Of a stretch of DNA of 64,000 bases, positions 33,673 to 47,524 are shown in pieces; position 1 is the stretch's first letter, and each line of letters begins with the position of its first letter. A program made the position numbers and the translations under genes. The DNA is from Talinum fruticosum. Lineage: Eukaryota > Streptophyta > Magnoliopsida > Caryophyllales > Talinaceae. The notes beneath the pieces were generated by a model. That model worked only from the letters and a program-made list of their open reading frames with translations. It was not told the origin of the DNA and ran no database searches. The stretch lies in the NCBI GenBank assembly GCA_021018815.1, contig JAITYX010000126.1, positions 565,501 through 629,500 of the forward strand. Direction: 5' to 3'.

Positions 33673-34822
33673 CTTCTTCACCAGGTGGAGGTGGCTTTCT
33701 TTTTGCAAGTTTTTGCGTTTGTGAAGGAGCCAAATGGGACCGTTATCTACTTATCTACAATCTTTCCCGCAAAAACTTTGTTAGTAGTTAACTACTTATC
33801 TTCATCTTCTTTTTCAAGTTCTTCATCTTCTGTTCAAAATGTGAACTATACATTTTATTTTTTTATTTTAAGATTTTGATTGCTTGGAATCCTTTGGCCT
33901 ACTGCTTTTTTATTTTTTGGGTAATCACAGCAAATATCTTTTTAGTTGGTTATGATTAAAATTTATTTATTGATTTTGTCCAATCAAATTTTGACACAGA
34001 ACTACTACTCCATTTTAAAACAAACTTTTTTATTTTAAAATATTTATCATTTTATAATTCCAATAACTCATTAACAACTAGTTTATCAATCTTATAAATT
34101 TAGTGTTTTTTAATACTTCCTTATAATCTTAAAACGACAAGTATTAAAGGGAGTACCTTTTTACCTATTCTCCCATAAAAGCATGCAAGTATCCTCATCT
34201 TTCCCAACATTTGAAAAATGCATTTAAATATATCTTCATAATTTTAATATTTCCGACTAATAAGGATAATTTAATAACGCAAATTCTTGTGACTAATAAG
34301 GATTGTTTAACATCGGTCAAGCTATTGAATATATCTTCATAATTTTAATAACCACCCTGCACACATCTGTCTCACAATACCTTTAAAATAAGATTTACTA
34401 TTTGATCAAAATTGATAGAAACCTATTTCAATACATTGGATAATCAAATTCACTCATAAATAATTTTAGTCAATTGAACATGGGTGGCCCACCCAGGCAT
34501 GTAGACGGCTGTGGCGAAATACTTCAGAAATGAATGGGGTTCAGTTTGCTCAATAAATCTTCAGTAATCTGCATTATCTTCTTACATGAACATCAAAGGA
34601 ACAGCAAGCAAAAATTAAAAATTAGTATCAAACAAGCCGCAATTGCCCCAAAAGAAGAGGAAAATCTATCCCCCCTTAAAATTGTTACAGCTATACACAT
34701 CCCGTAAGATCTTCCAACACTATATTTCATTTCAGTGTATGGTTAAATTAAATTTGGCCAGAAGAAATCTGGAGCACTGAAAAAAATACCAGAGTATCTT
34801 CATCTAAAAAAGATAGCAAACC
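33673..34822. other. Intergenic stretch with a possible MITE
   Basis: No gene seen. TACTACTCCATTTTAAAAC near 34000 and AAAGGGAGTACC near 34147 resemble the two ends of a Stowaway-like MITE, but the pairing is poor and the target site is not clear. Confidence 0.3.
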
Positions 34823-37800
34823 CTAAGGTTGCTTTGTCAGTAATATAATATCAGCCCCAACTTCAGCGATCTTTGCTTCTTTGGAAGCCTTTGCTGCTTT
34901 TGCTATGCTCTCAACGTCAAAATCCAAAGCTATTTTCTTCACAGCACCCTCAAGCATCTGCATAAGCCCATTAACAAAGCCCTAGGTAATTCTTCCCAAA
35001 CAAAAAAAAAAAAAAAAAAAAGTAGCCTCTCTATATTCCAACCCCTCAAAAAAGAACTAAAATCAAGAAAAATACCAGTGATCCAACAGCGACTAAAGCA
35101 CGGAATTTTGGGTCCACATCCAAATTCTCTGCTTCAGCTATCTACAAATCAGGGCAAAAGAACTCGATTAAAATTTTTTTAAAAATAGTAGAGATAGTTA
35201 TCAATTTAGAGATAGTTACCCAATTATGCATTTGCTCACATTGCACATATACTAACATTTGATGACAGATTGATCTTAACCCAAAAACAAAAAAAAAAAA
35301 AAATTTAAAAATGTGGCAGACATTTATGGGCAAAAACAAGGTCAATGATGTGATTTCACTAAGTATGACATATCCTCATCTAGATGAAGCTATCGTGTTG
35401 AACATGACTACTCATTCTTGAGTAGCTTCAAAGTTCGATTAGAATCATATATTCACATTTCTTTTTGCTTGGAAAACTTGTCCCTATCTGTCAATTCTAA
35501 CCACAGATGTCAAATATGACCAGACCCAAAAACCTTCCGTGAAAATACAGGAATTTACACACATTTTCAAACCAAAACTCAAAAGGATCCAAACACAAGC
35601 AATATATAAAATTGTGGGTCAAACCCAACAACCAGTGGTCAACCTGTAGGGTCAAGGCATTCAAAAAAATGACAGTTGCTTGATGAAAAATAAAAAGGTT
35701 GGCAAAACAACATTGAGCCTATGCCTATCATTTTCCTTCCGCTTTGTCCACCTTGCCTTCTCCTCATAAGATGGACTAGGTAGCTCCACCAATTAGCCAG
35801 CATTCCCATATTTTTCACACTCAATCTTAACTATCCAGGCCCAAGAGGTATCAAAACATGTAGATGGCACTTAATGTAAGTCTAAATGCTTTCCCAAACA
35901 AGTTACCAGACCTGAACCAAACCTATCTGACGCATCTCATTCTGCACTATATTTCAGGATTGCCAAAAAAAATGTCATAGCAAACTGATAACATTAGACA
36001 GCCAGATAGAATCAAAGATTGATGGCAAAACTGCAATCAAGAGCACAGTAAACTGCACAAAGAGCACAACCAAACCTCAAGAGCTGCTGATAGGACATGT
36101 GATTGCCCTTCTTCATCTTTCTTTTCAATCAAGAGCACGGCATAACTGCACAAAGGAAGACAATTGCAATGATAAAGCAACAAGTTTCACATTTGCTGAT
36201 CCCACAGAAAAGTTAAAGACAAGGAGGCTCTGGGTAGGCAAATTAACAACTGCGCACAATACACTGCACAGTAGCACAGAACCATGTCTCAGCATAAACC
36301 CACTCCAGAGTTTTCAATTGTGTAACATGTCATCCAACACTCAAAACTTAATATAAGTAGGTTAATTAAATGATCAATGGTGTGAAATTCTCACCCAGTC
36401 AACTTTTGATTCCTTATTAATAATGGAAACAGAATACAGAAATAATCATGATTCACGCAACCCCCTCAGTCCCATGAAGTCCCTTTTCCTTTTCCAGAAG
36501 TGTCAAAAAGTGAACACTCTCCATGAAAATCAATCGAATGCAATATTAAATGATGCTTCTTTTTAAGAAATTTCGTATTTATTAATTGTGGTTAATTTAA
36601 TAGGGTAGGAGTACGTGATGCTTATAGCACAACTATTAGGAAGCAACATGACAAGAGGGTGCAAGGACAAGAAAATTTATTTTTAAAGCCCATGAGAGAA
36701 TATGGGCGACAATGAGCAAAATGAGACTTACTTGAGAATCAATGTAGAATAAGCCAATTGCACATTCTTATTCGACGAGGTGTAACATCCGGAGAAAGCA
36801 TCTAGTATCTGTAAGACCACGCATAAAAAAAATGTACAGTAATTCAAATAACCATGCTGAACGCAATACATTGAAATGAAAGGAACAAACCTCGCTACGA
36901 TGACAATGAAGCCACGGGTGGAAGCTAGGATTCTTAAACAGATTAGTTACTGCACGAAGACTTGTTAAAACATTTGCTGGAAACACTGGACTTAATGTGG
37001 CTTTCTTGATCATCTCTAGTAGTACAGCTGATCAAATAAATATGGCAAGATAAGAGTTCATTCTTATTATACAGTTTCTGTTTTTTGACCTTTTGCAAGG
37101 GAACTAGGGGTGAACTGTGGAAGGAAACAACTGGTAGACCCAAAGAGTCAGCCAGCCACAGTTAATGTTATGAATGAAACTGAGGGAGGCAATAAATTAC
37201 TTTCAGAGACGTTAACCAAACCTAAATTTACAAAATCAAATACTAGATACAGTATGTGAGATATAGGTTATGAAAGAATCAACAGAAACTCAGTTTCTGA
37301 CATCCAGCAAAAATTTACATAAATATGCATTAGTGCAGAGCACACAATAAGAGTCCACCACTACTAAAACTTGAGATGATGAAAGCATACATATTTGTAA
37401 TCTAAAAGAGAGCAGGTCCATGCACCATCAACCAACTATCCATAAGCAAGACAACCCTTTGGTGATACTTCCATTGCCTATGAAAATTTTAATTTTCAAG
37501 ATGATAGAAGACGAGAAATCATTTGAAGTAGGGATTACCATTCCCATCATTAATGCGCTTGACAAGTTTAGCAGCTCCATCTGGGTGCAACACAATCATT
37601 CTCGCAATGTCAATAACTGCCAAAAAAAAGAAGCATATGAAGATGTTAGGAGATCATATTTTACGAAAACATCAGATGACATAAAAGTAGCAAAATTTCA
37701 GATGCTGATGTCTACATAATGTGTTCGTGCCAAAAATATTAGAGCAATTATTTTCTGGGACCATGATGTATCATTAAGACAGAGAGACAAGTAAGGCTCA

Positions 37801-40800
37801 TTGCTTACAGAATGATAAAAAAATCACAAAAAAGTCCAAAAGCTCCTTGGAACAGCCTAATCAAATAATGAACAAGGTGCACAAGTCCTTATTATATTCA
37901 TTATTCAGCATACAAACCTGGAAAAACCATTGACAGTGGCCATGAGTTCAGCAATTTCAACAACAAATCAATGTCAACATCTGCAAAACTGCTACTATGA
38001 TAATATGATGTGTCTCTCAAGATCTTTACAACAGCACCAAGCCTAGAAGTCTCCACTTCTGTTAGGGCCATGTTCTTTTGGTCCTTCAAAATGCAAAAAT
38101 ATTCAGCAATGACATAGAGGAAAAAGAAGCGTGAAAGCAATAGAAAAATTAGAACAATGACATATTTCAGAAGGAAATATGATAGTGGCTTCCATTCTAA
38201 CAGAGAAAAGCCTACAAATTACCGATGCATCAGTCAGATACTAGTTAGTTCACTTTCATACTACAGCAATTGAGAGAGCCAATCGTAACATGCTCAAGCA
38301 CAGGAGAAAAATTAACATATTTCAGAATATATTTTTGGTCCACAAGGGGAAAAAACCCAACACATTCCCAAAAAAAAGTGGCACAAACAAAAGAAGCCTA
38401 CCTCATTGGAGAGCAGAGTATTGTTGAATTCTGAAATCTTTTTCAAAATTCCATCAAACTGGGCTACATCAAAGACAAGGACTCCTTTCTGCAAAACAGA
38501 ACGACAAAAATCAATCAGCAGTTCATAATAACAGATCATGGGGATGCTAAGTTTGCATTCTCAAGCCTCAAAAGCCAATCCCAAAATTGGCAGAAAAAGA
38601 TGCATCTTTTGCCAGAATTAGTAACTTAAGACAAACCTCAAGGAGTTACTCGTCAAGAAAATTTGACAACAGCACTTTGACAAGCAGGGACATATGTACA
38701 TTCTGATATGTCTATTCTATAAAAAGACTTCATAAAGTAGGAAACTGAAATCACAGATCAAATCTGAGTACTTTTCCCAAGATACTTAACATACTAAATT
38801 ACTAAGAAGCACATCCTCACAGTCAGCCTATAGCATAATGCACATTCCGAATTGGCATTTCATATTAATATGAATGGATTGGGAGTTTGCGACATGAAAA
38901 TGTTTCCATGCATCAAATACAAATACTGCCTGCAAGTCCACATTATCAAAAAGTACTAACAGACCTTCACACATATGTGCACCTGATGAATCATGAACAA
39001 CATTTGAGTTTAAACAACATTATTTACTATGTCACTTAACAAGAATACTACTGAGTCCTGTGCTTTATCCACATAAATATGGAGAGTCCAGCTGCTATTT
39101 CACTGCATATGAAATTCCTAGTGGGGACAGCAACATCAGAAGGTCTTAAATGCCATCAGAAAGACTATTAAGTTAGGTAAAACAGAAAAAATAGTAGTAT
39201 ACCTTTGGTATATGCTTGAAAGTAGGTTTGGAAGAAGTAGCTGCAAATTCATAAGGGTGTGTCAAAAGATGCAGAAGAACTAACACTGAAGAACGTTCAA
39301 GAAAAGCAACATCCACACATTGTTCAAGATAAACAACAGAAAACCAGCAAGGAAGGTTTGAGTTACTTTCGACTTTTAAGCAAATACTACGTACCATGTT
39401 TGCTTGAGACTTCTGCAGGTACATAAGCACTAGCTGGAACGTCAAACAGGGGAAGGTATTAAACAAGGGAAGGCTACCATTACTCCGGCAACGATCCAAT
39501 TTTTTTTTACTTACATCCAGTGTAGGGATCACGAAATGTTGGATCAAAAGAAAAGGTCTTCTGACCAGTATTCTCTAGAATGAAATCTACAATTTGTTGC
39601 CGGTAAGAGAGAGGAAGATCCTCCCTGAGAAGCCACTTATCAGCTGTGTCATATGGATTATCTAAACAACAAAAAAATGAAGGTATGAATAAAGAGCATA
39701 AGACACTGGATTGTATTACTATGCTGAAGAACCATGAAGCATTAGCTAACATTAAAAGGCATGCTCTAACAAAATGAGAATAAATCTACCGGCAAGAAAC
39801 AAAGAACCTGAGAGATATACCCGGCTTATCTCATGGAGAAAAACATCAGCATACCTGATCGATTATAAGGCAATTTGCGGATTGGCTGTCCATCTCCAAT
39901 GTCAACATCAAACACTGAAAAAATGACACTCACAACAGTCATAAAACAAAAACACTACAGACCAATTTACAAGCCTTGCATGCAAAGTAAAACGACCTAA
40001 CTACCTCATATTTATTGTCAGCATCACAAAACCAAACTAGTCTCAGTCATTTTTTGGTATCTTTGATATTCCTTCAATCAAATGGTCCAGTTTTAATGGT
40101 ATAGAGACATCTTGCGCACTTGAATGTCAAAATGGACCACAGGGTCTTGGATGAACAAAATGGAGAACAGGCAACAATTTTTCCACTCAACAAGTTATAC
40201 ATATCACTCAAAAAATCAGCAGTTCTTTTGGTAATCAAGTAAAAACCTTCCTCATTAAATGCATGTAACCAAAGATGAGAAACTTTTTATTCAAGAAATA
40301 TTGCTCACCATAATCATATTCCTTTCCGTCTAGCACAGGACGCTTGAGACTATCCTCAGGTCCATCAACAACCTCACCAATCTACAAAAGGAATTAACAA
40401 TTCTAAGAAATAATAAAGAAGCAAAGGAAAAGGCAAAAGTTAGATCCTACATTTTATTGAAGCCAGAAAAAACAAGGATATTGATCTTGAAACATAGATT
40501 GCTTATAAGATATCATCACCCAATATGGCTTGCTTAATAATAGGCAAAAGAGAGATACGGTCAACGCATGGTCAATATGATCATAGCTTAAGAAAATTCA
40601 ATCTCAAAGAAAAAGTAAGTTCGAGATATTTGCAAAACAGAAATTTGTAGATTCCGGCTGCAATTCAGAAGAGCTTAAGGGAGAGGCATGTAGGAGATAA
40701 CTAAGTTTGAGAAGAAAACTAACATGCCTAGCAAGAGAGCCAAAAGAAAAGAAAAAAAAAAAGCAATAGCTACATTCAGCACAAACAACAGTAGAATAAA

Positions 40801-43800
40801 CAGTTGAATCGACAAACCAAGAGCCACATTTGTCAGTACCAACCTAGGCCCCCTAAAGAAATTCATTCAGTACCATGGTAAGACAGTACTTGAAAATTTT
40901 AAACAGACTAAGCGCAGCCCGATGTTAAATAAAGATGCCAAAAAGTATCAAAACAAGCAGAAATGACACAATACTTTATCCCACTTCTGTTCTCTCATAT
41001 TCCACGAATATGCTACGCCATTGTCCCCTTCTCTGACAACTTTGGTTTGTCCATCACTGGTACCTGGTAATCAATTGGAATTTATAAGTTCAAATAGTAA
41101 TCTTCTAATGGCTTCACAAAAGAAAAAGAAAACCGCAGTCTAGTGAGATGTAATAAATATGTATTCTGATTTCTGAATAAGGTAAGAACTACATTATTAT
41201 TACCTGGAACTTTCAAAGAATCCAACCCAGGAAGGTCCTCCAATTTCAAGCCTCCAACCCTTTTTCTAATTGAAAATAAAAGGAAGATAGCTTCAGCTAT
41301 ATAGCTACGACACCAAAATTATTCTGTGAATCATATAGCCGTATGTCTGGGAAATGAAGGCAGTTAATTTTTCCGTGAATCATGTAGATTAAACAAGTAT
41401 TTTTCTTTTATAAAAGTTATGCAAACCATTAAATGAATACGCTAATGATTTGAACAGACACCAAGCAGTCACTACAAGCATAAAATCTGTTGATGACTGC
41501 ACTGATAATGTTCATCTTATCTCAGAAGCATCATAGGTACCATCCATTCATACTTTAGGCTTTAGATCATTTTATATAAGCTATAGAAGTTTACTATTAC
41601 CAATTTCTTATACAAGCTACAGAAAGTTACCATACTATTACCAAACTGTTATCAAGTACTTGTTCACACGGTACCTACTAATCTTGTAATTATGAAGTTG
41701 GGATGAGTAAGATTCTCGCTCAATAGGGTCTGCCATCCTATCCGGATGTGTTGTCCAGATACGCACCACTCCGTCTGAACATGCTGTCACTATATCACCA
41801 TTTTCCAAGAACTTGGCATCCCAAACACACCCAGGATGCTCTATACTTTGAACACATACGCCATCTGCAACATTAAGGACAGTTCTTCGTCACAGTGAAT
41901 TCTGGATCCATCTAAAATTTGGGAGGTGGGGAATGCAAGTTTCAGGGGCCAAAAATTCCCAAAAGAATTGGATTATATCCATGCAAAAATTCCCAAAAGA
42001 ATTACAAAAAATTACAATATAACTGTGGAAGAAACAACCTTTCCATATCTTTGCTGAGCAATCTTCACTACCACTAAGAACAAGACCTGAGATGTGTGAA
42101 TCAACCGAATAGACAATTGAGGTGTGTCCAACCATCTCCAGTAGGACTTCACCTGTTAGGGCCCACAGCCTCACAGAACTAACCAACAAAATGAAATGAG
42201 TTATGAGTTATGAGTTATGAGTCAACCAAATAATCAGCATAGCTGTTGAGAAAAACGGTTAGAGGCCGGAAAAAGGGGTTTCAATTGCAGAGGAATACAT
42301 GTTGAGAACTTATGAAAATCACACATCAAAAGGCTAAAAAAGAAAAACCAGTAGTACAAAGCAATATTCAAACATTGCAGCATCCTTTGCCATCACATGA
42401 GAGCAGAAGCTACAATTTTTTATGAGTACCTGTTATAAGGGCAGGGAGAGAGAATAAGATTAGCTTACCCATCATGCGAAGCAGAAAGAATTCCTAGGTC
42501 AGACATTACAGCCAGGCCACGAACAGTATCTGAAAATACACTCAAGAATGAGCACAGGGGAAGGAATGATCCAAAGAAGCATAATAAAATCATGTATTAG
42601 ATCAGATGAAGTATAAACTGTTCAAAATGAAAGGGAGGAACCAACCAGTGTGTCCGACATAGGTATGTGAGCAAGTCTTGCCCTTCCACAGTTTCAAGGT
42701 TGTGTCACTTGATCCTGGATTTTCGTTAGCAAAAATGAATAAACAAAGTATAAGTATCATCGCCCCTTAACACATTCTATCAGTCATATTCAAGAGAGCA
42801 GGGAAAAGAAACACCGAATTAAAATTGAAGCAAGCTTAATCTGTATATATCAACATGACAACTCCTGTATTTCTCATATCCATTACATATTCGTAGTAAT
42901 TGCTTCGTGGCTGACAAACACGCACATGGACGAAAAACCATTCAAGCACTTCTTTACACAAAGAATAATTCACTAGAAGGAAACTTGTACCTGTAACCAG
43001 CTCGCCTGATGGTAGCCTTACAACGGCCTGAACAGCTGAACTATGAGCCTGCCAGGACTCAACAGCTTTACCATTTCTCCATCTTCTTAGTGTGCTGGAA
43101 CGAGAATGCAAGACGGGATAGCACCATGATGTATCAGTAAATATTTGCAAAATTATTATATACAAATACAAATGTATATTCTATCTTAATAATCTTATTA
43201 TCTAGTTCCATGGTTTATCCACCTAGTTGCACATGTAATCTAGGTCATACCCAAATTGAAATTGAAATGAATGACTTGGCCTTAACTATAGTCAAAGAAG
43301 AGAACATGAGGGATGATCAATACTTCGGATTTCATAGCCGACATTTTCAACTAAGATCAGTTACCCAAATAGAAACTAGACTTGTTAAAGAAATTAAAAC
43401 TCCAGCAATTGATCAATAGACATATACCAGTCAACTGAAGACGACACGATATCACCACCATCCAAAGCAATGCCAGTAACCTGCATCTCATGTCCTCTTA
43501 AAGTATGAACACTCTCTCTCCTCTTCAAGTCCCAGACCAGGACCAAAGTGTCCATCCCACCGGAGACAAGCCCACCCTCCGGGAACTCCTCATTCGGCGG
43601 AATCCAAGCCAGGGGCCCCACAAAACTCGTGTGGCCCACCATAATCTCCGGCGACGGGTCTCTGTACTTGTTCCCGGGCTCCACCGACCAGAATCTGACC
43701 GTTTTGTCCCGAGACGACGTCGCTATGCCCCCGTTTCCACATACGCAAATCCGACGAACCTGGAGATTGTCGGAAATTCAGATCGTAATTAGGTTAAATA

Positions 43801-43957
43801 GGTCACTCGACAAGTTTCTTCAACACGAATGGCGGATTCATATGAATTCAAAAAGGAAATTGTTCATATCTAGCATCAAGAGAGATGAATTGCTTACATC
43901 TTCTTCGTGGCCCCGGAGCTCAGAGCTGAGTTGATACTCCTGGAAATCGATCTCCAT
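34823..43957 (-). CDS. DOA1/UFD3-PLAA homologue: WD40-PFU-PUL ubiquitin-binding Cdc48 cofactor
   Basis: Homologue of yeast Doa1/Ufd3 and animal PLAA, which bind ubiquitin (PFU) and Cdc48/p97 (PUL) and act in ubiquitin turnover. I traced 22 exons, first 43957-43898 and 43759-43428, last 35141-35076 and 34957-34823; they sum to 2280 bases, exactly in frame, for 759 residues (Arabidopsis counterpart about 760). Start MEIDFQEYQLS. WD repeats occupy residues ~10-330 (DKTVRFWSVEP, GGMDTLVLVWDLKRRE, SDTTLKLWKGK, GSEDCSAKIWK, CSDGVVRIWTT). The PFU is ~345-460 (YSWNMREQKWDKIGEVVDGP, YDYVFDVDIGDG, NPYDTADKWL). The PUL is ~490-755 (KGVLVFDVAQFDGILKKI, DQKNMALTEVE, SFHPWLHCHR), ending ILLTKQP. No frame break was found across 22 exons, unlike several neighbours. 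Introns are large, with AT-rich inserts. Confidence 0.95.
36468..36615. mobile_element. Possible Stowaway-like MITE in a DOA1 intron
   Basis: CCCCTCAGTCCCATGAAGTC on the left and, reverse-complemented, ACTCCTACCCTATTAAATT on the right both resemble the CTCCCTCCGTCCC-type termini of Stowaway elements. The length (~145 bases) fits. The match is partial and the TA target duplication is not clear. Confidence 0.3.
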
Positions 43958-44129
43958 TGTTTTCAAGTTTCTTTGACTGGAAGTTTACAGGAAGAGTGTT
44001 AAACTTCAACAGGGTTTTGTTTTATGATCAGACTAGACGGTGTTTCCGATTTTCAGGAAACTTGAGGAGACAGAAAACTCGGGATGAAAGGAAGGACGGG
44101 CGGAACACGAGAACGGTTCTTTTTTTTTA

Positions 44130-44267
44130 GGTCCAAAGAAGTTATGACTATTAGCCCGCCGTCGGCCCAGTCCAGTATGTATTAGAATGGTTTTTCTTGG
44201 TCCAAAGAAGTTACGACTATTAGCCCAACGTCGGCCTAGTCCAATATGTATAGAACGGTTTTCTTTT
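44130..44267. repeat. Tandem duplication, 69 bp period, two copies
   Basis: GGTCCAAAGAAGTTATGACT at 44130 recurs at 44199 (GGTCCAAAGAAGTTACGACT), each followed by ATTAGCCC and GTCGGCC. It lies just upstream of the DOA1 leader. Confidence 0.88.
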
Positions 44268-47200
44268 TTGGTTTGAAGAAACCAAGGATTTGTTCGACTT
44301 TACATGAAAAATAGAATATATTTATATTTTATGTTTATTTATGTTCGTTTTTATTTAATAACTTATTTCTGTTTGTTTATGTTCGTTTCTATTTGTGTAC
44401 ATTTTTTTATGCAAGTTCGAACATACCGTAAAACACAAATATTATGCACTAAAAAGAAAAAATCGAATCTTAGATCTAAAATTATCGAGTACCTCAGTCT
44501 TGACTATCATGCTAAAATCTAATTGGTATAAGAAGCACGGTATGGGAGTAACTCAGTCATGTATGCCGTTCTTTAGTGTACGTCTGTTTACATAACTAGA
44601 TAATGATTTTAAGATATGTTTAATTTTATTTTCATGCATCCCAGTAATTATTTAACGTTTTTTTTTAAGTTTTAAAAGAGTCGTTTGTGAGAGGATATAT
44701 AATGAGGCATAAGTGTTTTATTGTGAGCTTTAATCATATCGGGATGATTAATGGTTTAATTTTTAAGGTGTTTGTGATGAAAAGTTACTATTAGATAAAC
44801 CATTATATATTTACATCAAAATTAAAAGTTACTCTAAATTATATATCTCTAAAAAGTCACTCCAAAATGAATCTGTCTTATAATAATTTTGATGCTTCAA
44901 ACTATTTGTAATATTTTGTTTAAAAAATCGATTATTAAATGGGTAAAAATTCAAGATAAATGTCTAAAGGCAAAGTATTAAGAATAAGTACTAAACAAAA
45001 ACACAGTTCACAAACACAAGTTTCACTGCTAAGTCATATAAAAACAGCAACTATTAAAAATAAAAGTTGAAAATTTTCCACTTGATTTTAAACAACTAAT
45101 TCGACATTTTTTTCACCAAACTTCATGTAATCCTCCTTATAAAGAGAGTATCATACTTTATATGACAAAGTTTTAAGAACAGCTTACCAATATCTGCACT
45201 TTCTCGGACAATAACTATAAAAGTAAAAAATTTATATTCAGATAAAATAAGATCCACAAATGGGTAAACTTTGGTGGAAATTCAAAGAGAAAAGGTAATA
45301 GAAATTCAACCGCGAACTGACGCCGGAAGGCCCGCCCAGTAGATGTCAAATTCGGGCTTACTCGACACACAATTGTCCAAGTACTTCGGTGGAAATTGTC
45401 ACGTTCAAAGTAAGAATATCCCAATTTTCTTTATTTTTCAATTTTTTTTTGAAGGAATCACAAGTTATTCTTGATCCTCCATCTCCTAATAATCTAAACA
45501 AAATTCAGTGGAACACTAATTGATTTCTTTTTTAAATGCTAATCTCAGAAGTGAGAGTTTGGACTACTTTTTATTTCTATTTTTAGACAGAGTTTGGACT
45601 ACTTTTCAAGTATAAAAGGTTATAATTTAATTTTACTTCATACGAGAGTGTCTTATTTTATAAAATTATAGCGGATAAATTATTCGTATTTGAAAGAGTT
45701 CAATAAAACTAATAAAACTTTATTAATACATAGTAATTTATATATGAGGCTATCTCATTCAAGAATTACCAAATATTACGAGTATCCTGTAAAAGCGTTA
45801 ATTATTGCTACATGTCTCTACACTAATAGATTTGATGAAATTTTATCATCACTAATTTGACTAACAAACCTTATAATTAGACCACAATATGAGGGTTTAA
45901 TTTTTTTATTTTTTTTTTTGGTTGTGAACCAATGGTTTTCTTACAGTCTAAATTTGACAATTTTGTAGGAGGATATATAAATGATTTAATTAAAGAGTAT
46001 ATATAATATGGTATATATGCTTCAGCTTGCAGCAAAATAAACAAACACAAAAGAAAACAGTCCATTAATGGCCACATCAGTACATCAGCACATAGTTTAA
46101 TTTATGTCTTTAAGAATACTTCTGCAGCTTCAATTCATAGCCACCAGAGCTACAAATTGAAGGAGAGAGAGATCATATCCTATCTTTTAATGCCCCCATA
46201 TCGCCACATCGTGATAATCTGTGAAGTGAAACGCAACCTACTTCTACAAGTTATAATAAGCCAATAAATAAATAAATAAATATATAAATATATTAATATA
46301 TATTATACGAACTGTTGTATCATATGCCAAATTAATATTCAATGGTAAAAAGATTTATTCGATAAAGAGTGCAATATCACAATGATAATTTAAGTATTGT
46401 CTTAATATATACGGCTTTTTCAGAATGTTGTATTTTTTAAAGTAACACGTGGTGATTTCATGTTATACTCAAATCAATATTATTGTGATTTTGTCTCATG
46501 TGTGCATCATTAATAAAAGAAATAGAAGCTTTTTTTTTAAAAAAACATTTTAGTTGACATCTATAATATTTCTTTTTTATGTATATAATTATTTGAGTTT
46601 AATTTCTATATCTTACCAACTCTTTTCTTCTTTTATTGTTATATTCAAATCTCTCACGGTATTTAAGTCGTCTTTAATTATTTTCGATAATTTTTTTTAA
46701 AAAATTCTCTTCCTTTTGCTTGCAAAATTGGCATTGCCAATGATGGATTTCTCCCTTTGACTCTTTAATTTGTTCTTCATCAAAACTAACTTTTGTCAAC
46801 CTTTTTGCCAACTTCTAAGTTTTGATCAATCCTTGAATCAACTTCAACAAAAACTCAAGATATTAATTTGTGAATCCTAAGCAACATGAGATTGATTAGT
46901 ACAAGAATTATGAAAAAATTAAGGATATATTATTAATTATCTGTGTAATTAACCGAAGTCGATGTGTCTAATTAAGACTTTAACTAAATGATATTATCGT
47001 TAATGCCAAATATTATGTTATAAGCTGATAGCGGCCTATCACCACCTTCCCTAAAATTTCTCTGAGGAATTGATGGAGATCTGATGGCTAAATATCCCTC
47101 GCCTACCATATGTAAAAGACAAAAGGCTCCAAATAATGAAGATGGCTAGCTAGATGAATTTCTCACGCTAAAAAACATTAATCAAACTGTATATTTCCTT

Positions 47201-47524
47201 CAAATTCCATATGTGACGGGTTTTTGAGTGTTTTAGAAGTATGTGACGCTAGTATTATAACAAAGTTGTTGATCGATTGTTAATTTTCGTTAGTTATTGA
47301 ATAGTGTTAAAATCTTATTAGTCTCGATATTAAATCCTTGTGTAAGGCAAGAAGAGTTAAAAAGCGAAACACTTGTAATAAAATCTTTATTGGTGAATGT
47401 ATGTCTAAGAAAAGTAACTACAGCTAAATCCAAGGGGTCTAACAACAAATGAGAAGAATTCAATTTCAACAATCATAACAATGTATTTTCAACAGGCAAT
47501 GAAATATTTTAGTTCGTTTCGTAT
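44268..47524. other. AT-rich intergenic region, no gene seen
   Basis: More than 3 kb without a frame or RNA gene that I can support. Short AATA repeats occur near 46260-46310. Composition is strongly AT-rich throughout. Confidence 0.45.
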